This document shows, piece by piece, positions 6,574 through 12,500 of a stretch of DNA of 12,500 nt (positions are counted from its first letter, which is position 1; the number at the start of each line of letters is the position of its first letter). Origin of the DNA: Trachelipus rathkii (Eukaryota; Arthropoda; Malacostraca; Isopoda; Trachelipodidae); NCBI GenBank assembly GCA_015478945.1, contig JABUQX010053542.1:7501-20000 (forward strand), read 5' to 3'. The notes beneath the pieces are model-generated. The model had not been told where the DNA came from. It did no database searches and worked only from the letters and a program-made list of their open reading frames with translations. The position numbers and the translations under genes are program-made.

Positions 6574-7180
6574 ATGTTAGGGAGAGTGAGGATGCACTCA
6601 GATTGATACCCACTAGGGAATTTTACTGCGCCCAAACGAAAGAAAACCCGGATTAGTACTGAGTCCCAAACAACCCAATAAACTTAGAGGTACGATCCGA
6701 AACTAAGACAGCAACAGAGTTCAGAAGCTAAGAAGGACTTGGTTAAATCTAGGATGAAAATTAGTCTGTTAGTTAATCTATCTATCTATTAGCTATAAAA
6801 GTTTTAGAGGTTAGTCTGTTAGTTATCTACCCAACCACTTTAACTCAACGGTTAGCATTAGTAATCTCTAACGACTACCGCATTTTTACCTGAATTTCCT
6901 AAGTCGTTTCCTTTGCAACAATCTTAATCATGTCAAAAAACCCAGTGAATCCTCCTGAAGAACCCCTCCTTGAATGGTAAAGCAGGAGTTTAATATTGTC
7001 AATTGGGGGAAAACAAAAACGTTTCTAATTGACGTTTATTTAAGTTTAACTTAAGGGAAGATGGAAGCTATAATATTTACAGATGATCAAAGATGATCCG
7101 GAAACCGATGTTTTGCCTCTAATCAGATAACAAATGGAATGTAGGTTCGAGTTCCAGAGTAAGTAGTTAATATGCTAACA
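6574..7180 (-). mobile_element. Candidate 5' LTR of the minus-strand retroelement
   Basis: An LTR is expected on this side of the primer-binding site. The segment begins TGTTAG (6574-6579) and ends CTAACA (7175-7180), a 6-bp inverted match with the standard TG...CA ends, about 607 bp long. Sixteen bases (6558-6573) would separate it from the primer-binding site, which is on the long side. A minus-strand AATAAA lies near 7034-7039. Inside, TTAGTCTGTTAGTTA occurs twice, 50 bp apart (6761 and 6811), and a TATAAAAG at 6794 points the wrong way for this element. No second LTR is in the window, so the boundaries are unproven; another end such as 7132 (TAACA) is possible. Confidence 0.35.
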
Positions 7181-7339
7181 TGGAACAAGAGGTTAATAGA
7201 TGTGTATGTGGAAAAGAAAAGGATGCAAACATAAACTTTTTACTAAACTTGTGAGTTCTTTCTGTAGTTGCATGTTGGTAAGTTCTTTCTGATAAGATGC
7301 TGATAAGGATTGTATTGAAATCCACACTGATGATAGTAT

Positions 7340-7492
7340 CTGTTAAAGCAACTGCAAAAGCTGAACAAAGCAGATGTAAAAAGCACTTGCAAAAAGCAAT
7401 AGCCCTTGGAAAAGCATCCACTAAAAGCAGTCCATGAAAAGCAGCAGCCCTGCAAAAGCACTGCCAATGGCAACCTGTTAAAAGCACCTGTA
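7340..7492. repeat. AAAGC-rich degenerate array
   Basis: AAAGC occurs ten times in about 140 bp (near 7345, 7357, 7367, 7379, 7393, 7410, 7424, 7438, 7454 and 7480), mostly as AAAAGCA, at steps of 10-17 bp and one of 26. Spacer sequences differ (CCTGC, CCACT, GTCCATG). Frames on both strands stay open for a while because of the biased composition, so I do not call a gene. No transposon ends are visible around it. Confidence 0.6.
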
Positions 7493-7549
7493 AGAATATA
7501 AGCAACAAATATATAAGGTCTACTCCATAGCAGTAAACATAGGAAAAGT

Positions 7550-8520
7550 ACGGTATATAATAATAATTAATACACTGAATTGAGGCTTACCCTAGGGGAT
7601 TATGAATATCCCTCCGCAAGGGTGCTTGTAAGATCTTGTGGACAGTTCTGATAAACCTGAATCTGATGATGGACAAGAAAGAATCAGTAATAAGCCACAA
7701 CATTCAACAATGGAGCAAATTGCACATATCTAGAAAGAGAAGAAGCTATAATTCCATAATAAGAGTTAATTCTTACTTTTTCAAGTATATAAATTCCTTT
7801 TGTCAGCAAAGGCAAAGTTGTTGATTTGTGGTGGTCCTCCAGTATATAAAAATGGTCCCCACACGAAAAAAATAATCAAATTGCTGAAATTGCCTACAAT
7901 ACTATATTTCAAAATGCCTAAAGAACATATGATTAGCAGTAGGGATGAAGAACGAATTATTGATTACAAGAGCAAAAGTACATCACATAAAAATATAAAT
8001 ATATCTGATAAATACACCATAACACATATATCCATTGATGGATAAATCAGATATAATAGAGGTTTAATGTAATTATATATATATTAGGGTGGGGTTGGAG
8101 CCACTGCTACAGCAACCCCAACAATGGCAACACTAAACTTATTTATCTGTGCTAAGATCAGTGGTAAAGCAATTCAGAGGTACGGAAGTTGAAGTACAAA
8201 GTTCAGAGGTTCAGTTCTGAGTTCTTGTTCTCTGTGACAAAGATGGAAAAGTGAGCAAGTTTAGACTTTATATAATGTGTACAGTGATAGATGCAAAACA
8301 TAAAAAATTCTATACTCAATTTTAATGGATGCACCCTGCTTCTGACGATTGTTTCAGGGCAATCAGTTGTTGAGTTCAGTGAGGACTGAAAGAGGGTGAT
8401 ATCAATTTTATTTCTTGAACTTCGGAGATATATGATTCTAGCGGGGAATCTAAACCTAGAAATATAATGAAAACATTATATTTACTGGTCTATTTTCAAT
8501 GGAGTATCAAGTGAAATCTT
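7550..8520. other. Gene-free stretch with no recognised feature
   Basis: Short plus-strand frames at 7636-7824 and 7800-8045 have no recognisable domain and a composition like the surrounding AT-rich DNA. I see no tRNA-like promoter, no terminal repeats and no RNA fold I can support. The stretch may hold old, unrecognisable transposon remains. Confidence 0.5.
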
Positions 8521-8521
8521 T

Positions 8522-8568
8522 AAATTATATAAAATATTATATTTTAATAATTATATTTTGTATAATTT
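8522..8568. repeat. AT-rich inverted repeat
   Basis: AAATTATA (8522-8529) is matched by TATAATTT (8561-8568) across an almost pure A/T loop that also contains smaller self-complementary pieces (TAATAATTATA). It is probably a by-product of composition. Confidence 0.45.
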
Positions 8569-8739
8569 CAAAATTTAGTTATCTGGAGGTTACAGTAATC
8601 CTTACCATTAGGGGACAGAGCCTTCAATGAAGGAAACTTGAAGTCTGAAGTAGTTGAATACCTCAATCTAGATGATTTACTTTTGTTTCCAAGTTCTGTT
8701 GTTGATTCTGTACAGGGAAGTTAAATTAAATTATTCATC

Positions 8740-8771
8740 AATACTTTATATGATTCATCATATAAAGTATT
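8740..8771. repeat. Near-perfect 32-bp palindrome
   Basis: AATACTTTATATGAT (8740-8754) is followed by TC and then by its exact reverse complement ATCATATAAAGTATT (8757-8771). Fifteen paired bases with a 2-base centre would extrude a hairpin or mark the centre of an inverted duplication. No larger inverted repeat surrounds it. Confidence 0.85.
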
Positions 8772-9055
8772 AATTAAGATTATCAAAGAATGACTAATAG
8801 TGACTATGATACTATTCTTCACCTACTTTATACTTTATCCTAAAGATCTTCGGAAATTTTTGAGTTATTTGTTCAAAAATCACTCTGCAAATATCAAATA
8901 ATATCTGTAAACTATATATATTTAAATATTTTTCCTAACAATTGAGAAAATAGGTAGTACAACAATTGTGGAGACATATGATTAAAGAGAGCATAAATGA
9001 AAATGGTAAATAAATTAATGTACACAATTATAAGCTCTCATACACTGTGAGCTTT

Positions 9056-9078
9056 TTATATATATATCATATATATAT

Positions 9079-9166
<88 letters not shown>
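9056..9166. repeat. (TA)n microsatellite
   Basis: About 110 bp of nearly pure TA, with a few phase changes (CATA, ATAATA, ATTATA). Just before it, AAGCTC and GAGCTT form a 6-bp inverted repeat around an 11-base loop (about 9031-9053). The minus-strand frame reading IYIYIY is an artefact. Confidence 0.9.
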
Positions 9167-9399
9167 GTACTTGGGCACAACCAAATGGCAAACTGTAGTT
9201 TGTAGTTTGCAAAGGAACCCCTTAAATAGCTGCTGAGCACCTATTCTTTATTTTAACAATTTGCATAAAAAGATTCACAAAATTTAAGATAAGATTATAA
9301 ACAAAAAGCATTTCAGTGCTTAGGTTGCTCTTTGTTCAATCGTCTGAGAAAGATTGTAGTAACTGGGGGGCGAAAACTCATTCAAAGTCATAGCGGTCT

Positions 9400-9960
9400 A
9401 GTTGGTTGATGGAGATTTGATTTTGTCAGCCATGAGTTGCCATTTTTTGTCCGTCAAGAAAATGTTCAAAATGGTGTCAAATTTTACTTTCCTTTCCAGT
9501 TGTTCCATGGCCCGTTCTTACAATTTTAAAAATGAGGAAACTCTCTGTGAATTTACGATTAGATGTATTGGAGTTAATTTGTAGAATGTTGTGACGATTG
9601 GTATCAATAGAATGATTAAGGGACGATCTGTGTTTGACCAATGCTGAATTCTGGTTATCTGTGGAGAAGGTTGTATTTATTGACTATAATACCCTTTATA
9701 GGTCAGACTGTTTCCCCTATATAGCTTGGATTGACATTGATTCATTCAATATTGTATGTTCAGGGAATGGACTGAGTTGGAGTCAGCAGAGGATGTGGGG
9801 TTCTTGTAACAGTCTCCCCAATTTCTTAACACTTTTTTTCAAGTACAACACTGTTCGGAACCAGTTTCTTGTATGTATGATGATTATCGGTGGGGGTGTT
9901 TAAATGTTTAAATAGACAAGTTCTCCTGGGGAGTTCCCTCCCTCCCTCACTGAGTAAAGA
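9400..9960 (-). pseudogene. Penelope-like retroelement, decayed GIY-YIG endonuclease region
   Basis: This lies downstream (minus strand) of the reverse-transcriptase end, where PLEs carry their endonuclease. YIGET at 9709-9723 matches the second half of the GIY-YIG signature. In another frame, 9477-9656 reads SALVKHRSSLNHSIDTN, then ILQINSNTSNRKFTESFLI, which fits the conserved H/N-H-x-I-D block and the R-K-x-x-E-A/S-x-x-I block of PLE endonucleases. The upstream GIY half is not clear, and stop codons and frameshifts separate the pieces, including a TGA at 9477-9479. The element is therefore inactive. The activity in living members is a single-strand DNA nick that primes reverse transcription. 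The family call is firm; the exact limits are not. Confidence 0.65.
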
Positions 9961-9999
9961 GTCCTTCTGACTCTGGCCTGAGCCCTGTGGAAAATGTGT

Positions 10000-10360
10000 T
10001 TAGGGTAATGTTACTTTGTGAAAGTGCTCTATTATTTTCAATTGTGAATCTATTTTAGTGGGACTACATATGCGGTAGGCCCTGAGAATCTGAGATGAGA
10101 CTATCCCAACCTTTGTGGATAGTGTATGGGTAGAATACCAGTTAGTATAAGAGTCTATATGCGTGGGTTTCTGGTAGACGTCTGTGCTTGCCCTTCCCCC
10201 CTCCTCAGTCTGAACCAAAACATCTAAAAATGGGAGGGAACAGTTACAGGAGAATTATTTTATGAATGGAATCTGATTGTTTAAATGATCGAGAAGTTTT
10301 CATGTGGGTCCATGTGGTCAGGTAAGATAACAAGGTATTTGTTCAAGACATTGTAGTAGT
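10000..10360 (-). pseudogene. Penelope-like retroelement, C-terminal end of the reverse transcriptase
   Basis: A single minus-strand frame carries in order PHGP, KLLDHLNNQIPFIK, SLPFLDVLVQTEEGG, VYQKPTHIDSYTNWYSTH and KVGIVSSQILRAYRI. These match the stretch of PLE reverse transcriptase after the catalytic motif: HG, DHLN, PFLDV, V-Y-x-K-P-T-H-T/I-D-x-Y and R-A-x-x-I. In-frame stops occur at 10255-10257 and twice more around PHGP, the first probably from a Trp codon in the usual W-P-H-G. The catalytic YxDD just upstream is not recognisable, and the fingers and palm N-terminal to it are missing. The frame stays open from about 10254 to TAA at 10000-10002. It is a 5'-truncated, inactive copy, as most PLE copies are. 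Confidence 0.8.
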
Positions 10361-10439
10361 GCAGGGTTAACCCTCAATTTATGGCCCGTATAACTTGTAT
10401 TTTGACCGCACCACAAAAGAAAACTTCTAGTGAGAGAAT

Positions 10440-10870
10440 GTGAAAAGCTAAAACAATAATCAATTTAATGATCGTATAGTGTTAATTTTATTCCTGCAAA
10501 ACAAAAGATTGCGTTGTGTTTACAGAACAGAACAAACAAAGTGTTGTGTTTGATGCGAAACCAAAATTTTTTATTTTAATATCTTTAATCTTGATTAAAT
10601 TCTTTTGTTGTCTTTTATTCCTTTTATCTGTTTTAATTAATAAACTTTTGTCTTTTATTCACCTTTATTTTAATCTTTTTTTTTCCTTTTCTTATTTGTT
10701 TTAATTAAAAGACCTTAATTTTTATGGTACTTTCATAAACCTTGTAGTTAATTTCTTCTTTCAGATTTATAATAACCAGAGAACATATACTTATCTTACG
10801 TCTCCAATCAGCATGTCAACAAGTAATGACTTTCTATAGCTTTACCTTTCTTCAAGTATTAGTAAAATCC
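10440..10870. other. T-rich spacer
   Basis: The plus strand is strongly T-rich between about 10560 and 10710, with repeats of CTTTTATT and GTTTTAATTAA (for example CTGTTTTAATTAATAAAC and TTTGTTTTAATTAAAAG). The plus-strand frame at 10516-10704 is Phe/Leu-rich only because of this and is not called as a gene. Nothing else is visible. Confidence 0.6.
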
Positions 10871-10879
10871 ACTCAAAAT

Positions 10880-11045
10880 CAATTTTATTTACAAAAAATA
10901 TATATCATAAGTATTGTAGGCGTTCAATACCTTTTAATGAAAATTTATTTTATTTACAAGCGAAAATATATCTCATAAATATTGTAAGCATTCAAGACTC
11001 TTTAGATGAAATTCAATTTTATTTACAAGCAAAAATATTATTGTA
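10880..11045. repeat. 65-69 bp tandem repeat, about 2.5 copies
   Basis: TATTTACAA-type starts occur at 10886, 10951 and 11020. Each is followed by AAAATATAT-type sequence, then ATTGTA(A/G)GC(A/G)TTCAA and CTTTTAATGAAA-like sequence. The copies differ at about one base in ten and the third is cut short at about 11045. Confidence 0.7.
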
Positions 11046-11082
11046 ACTTCTTTATATATAAAAGTTCATTCAAAACGAAATC

Positions 11083-11197
11083 CAACAAAAGTGTACACAA
11101 AAATAATTTATCAGAACAATGACAATATTAACTGTCAAATTAATAATCGAATTTCCTGCTGATTATAAATTCAACAAAAGTGTACACCAAAATAATC
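11083..11197. repeat. Direct repeat 89 bp apart
   Basis: CAACAAAAGTGTACAC followed by (A/C)AAAATAAT occurs at 11083 and 11172. The sequence between has no further repeat I can see. Confidence 0.7.
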
Positions 11198-11347
11198 CCA
11201 ATATTATCAATTATTTTTCAAAAATTATGTTAATTTCAATTTATGTCAATTTATGTTTAAGCGCACAATTCTTATCTTCAAAACCTCAACCATGAAACTA
11301 AATAACTAAAAACTATTCCAAAATTATCAAAATCCTGCAAAATATTT

Positions 11348-11972
11348 CCACTGAAAAACTAAATTAAAAATTCAATTCAAACTTCTTCAAAACTATTTCA
11401 AAAATCATCAAAATGTCGTAATTATTTCCACTGAAAAGCAAATCTAAATTCAAACTATTTCAAAACTAGTTCAAAAATCATCAAAATGTTGTAAATATTT
11501 CCACTGAAAAATAAATCTAAATTCAAACTATTTCAAAACTATTTCAAAAATCATCAAATTGTTGTAAATATTTCCACTGAAAAATAAATCTAAATTCAAA
11601 CTATTTCAAAAATCATCAAATTGTTGTAAATATTTCCACTGAAAAATAAATCTAAATTCAAACTATTTCAAAAATCATCAAATTGTTGTAAATATTTCCA
11701 CTGAAAAGCAAATCTAAATTCAAACTATTTCAAAACTATTTAAAAAATCATCAAAATGTTGTAAATATTTCCACTGAAAAGCAAATCTAAATTCAAACTA
11801 TTTCAAAACTATTTCAAAAATCATCAAAATGCTGTAAATATTTCCACTGAAAAGTAAATCTAAATTCAAACTATTTCAAAAATCATCAAAATTCTGTAAA
11901 TATTTCCACTGAAAAGCAAATCTAAATTCAAACTATTTCAAAACTATTTCAAAAATCATCAAAATGTTGTAA
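11348..11972. repeat. Tandem array of mixed 73-bp and 62-bp units
   Basis: Unit starts (CCACTGAAAA) lie at 11348, 11428, 11501, 11574, 11636, 11698, 11771, 11844 and 11906. The first step is 80 bp and diverged; the rest are 73, 73, 62, 62, 73, 73 and 62, and the last unit is a truncated long one. The 11-bp difference is an internal CAAAACTATTT that duplicates the neighbouring CAAACTATTT in long units. The units at 11574 and 11636 are identical over 62 bp. No ORF or RNA polymerase III box is visible in the unit. Confidence 0.9.
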
Positions 11973-11974
11973 CT

Positions 11975-12119
11975 CCGTTAAGTAACTTTCAAAAATTTCT
12001 AATGAAAATAAATCTAAATTTATGTCGAGTATCCGTTAAGTAACTTTCAAAAATTTCTAATGAAAACAAATCTAAAATTATGTTGAGTATCCGTTAAGTA
12101 ACTTTCAAAAATTTCTAAT
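11975..12119. repeat. 58-bp tandem repeat, 2.5 copies
   Basis: CCGTTAAGTAACTTTC starts units at 11975, 12033 and 12091. Each goes on to AAAAATTTCTAATG; the first two also carry AAAA(T/C)AAATCTAAA and end TGAGTAT or CGAGTAT. The third stops at 12119, where it joins the 3' end of the minus-strand ORF. The shared GAAAA-AAATCTAAA piece links this unit to the preceding array. Confidence 0.9.
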
Positions 12120-12398
12120 GTCTTGAAATTCCTTTTCTTGTTGTCTGCTAATGTCACTGTTTCTGTTTTTGTGTTTTTGCAATCCACGTAGAATTTCATA
12201 TAAACGTTTACACTTCTTGATGCAATCTAACCGGTCCTGCGTTGGTATACGTGCCTTTCTCCAGAACACTAAACATTCGTCAATAACAAGAGAGGCACTC
12301 TCATGTAAATTTAAATTTACATTGTGCATATTATAAAAGAGAACACGTAGCACATCTCCACGAGAGGGTAACTTACTCCCGGTTATTTGAGTTTTCAT
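12105..12398 (-). CDS. 97-codon ORF of a repeat-associated family, probably truncated
   Basis: The ORF starts at ATG 12398 with no in-frame alternative needed. It reads GSKLPSRGDVLRVLFYNM, then a helix ESASLVIDECLVFWRKARIPT and DCIKKCKRLYEILRGLQKHK. From memory this pattern (GSKLP, VLRVLFYN, FW-KARIPT, KLYE-LQK) is that of an uncharacterised family found in many copies in arthropod genomes, where members continue for much longer. I know no assigned function, and no catalytic motif is visible. The coding quality is good, with no stop or frameshift. However, the last codons (RNF and TGA) are made by the 58-bp tandem repeat, so the family protein seems to be cut here. The 100 bp upstream to the window edge is AT-rich without a clear promoter. 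Confidence 0.6.
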   Translation of the reverse strand: MKTQITGSKLPSRGDVLRVLFYNMHNVNLNLHESASLVIDECLVFWRKARIPTQDRLDCIKKCKRLYEILRGLQKHKNRNSDISRQQEKEFQDIRNF

Positions 12399-12500
12399 GG
12401 AACCGAAAAGAAATAATTAATTTCTCGACAATGTCAGTTCTTACACAATATTACAATTAACATAAGACAAAAAAAATCACGTATAATAACACCCTACACA

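Noticed and set aside
7134..7165. tRNA-like B box (GGTTCGAGTTCC) suggesting a tRNA gene or SINE
   Set aside because: No A box at the right distance and no cloverleaf; the B box itself has a mismatch.
7167..7508. Minus-strand Cys/Leu/Phe-rich frame of 113 codons
   Set aside because: It is the complement of the AAAAGCA array; its composition comes from the repeat and no signal or domain is convincing.
7650..7680. Hammerhead ribozyme core (CTGATGA ... GAAA), looked for because PLEs often carry one
   Set aside because: The sequence between the two motifs cannot form a proper stem II, and the outer helices are absent. Other CTGATGA sites lack the GAAA partner.
9015..9212. Minus-strand frame across the second (TA)n tract
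   Set aside because: The reading is IYIYIY from the microsatellite.
9634..9903. Plus-strand frame of 89 codons
   Set aside because: It is antisense to the decayed endonuclease region of the Penelope-like element.
11348..11972. CRISPR-like array
   Set aside because: Units follow each other with no unique spacers, and the setting is a eukaryotic repeat region.
12151..12336. Plus-strand frame of 61 codons
   Set aside because: It is antisense to the 97-codon minus-strand ORF, which shows family-like motifs.

Overview
The window looks like gene-poor, AT-rich animal DNA, most likely from an invertebrate and perhaps an arthropod. Signs of this are long (TA)n tracts, a spliceosomal acceptor and donor, an LTR-retroelement primer-binding site matching animal tRNA-Lys(UUU), a Penelope-like retroelement (PLE), and many tandem arrays with units of about 24 to 73 bp. 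I see no bacterial operons, Shine-Dalgarno sites, rRNA or tRNA genes. Almost everything recognisable is retroelement-derived or repetitive, and most coding regions are broken.

Layout. Bases 2-355 (+) hold the open-ended, acidic C-terminus of an unidentified protein. A spacer of about 590 bp with degenerate CTTGG-containing repeats ends in a good splice acceptor at 945. Bases 947-2027 (+) hold an SGNH/GDSL-hydrolase-like ORF, interrupted by a +1 frame change near 1398 and an in-frame TGA at 1818-1820. After its end come a purine-rich stretch, TGTAGGG (possible LTR start), a consensus splice donor (CAG|GTAAGC at 2101-2107) and a poly(A) signal. I infer that 1-2100 is the 3' part of a retroelement carrying an esterase-like accessory ORF. 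From 2203 to 5400 there is no gene. This stretch has (TA)n and TG-rich DNA, a possible promoter around 2880-3060, two unrelated tandem arrays that both repeat a YY1/Pho-like GCCAT core (3190-3330 and 3819-3914), and a long stretch of degenerate TTGAATTGACTTT-like repeats.

Bases 5408-7180 hold the 5' end of a second LTR retroelement on the minus strand: a candidate LTR (6574-7180), a tRNA-Lys primer-binding site (6536-6557), a leader, and a gag-like coding region that changes frame. Bases 7340-7490 hold an AAAGC-rich array. Bases 7550-9050 have little beyond AT-rich inverted repeats, and 9056-9166 is (TA)n. Bases 9400-10360 (minus) are a decayed PLE with the end of its reverse transcriptase and parts of its GIY-YIG endonuclease.

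Bases 10880-12119 hold several tandem-repeat families, including an array that alternates 73-bp and 62-bp units. The last array runs into the 3' end of a 97-codon minus-strand ORF (12105-12398), which resembles a protein family I recall as repeated in arthropod genomes.

There is no evidence that these pieces work together as one pathway. The points most worth following are the esterase-like ORF with its own splice acceptor, and the two arrays that independently multiply a YY1/Pho-like core.
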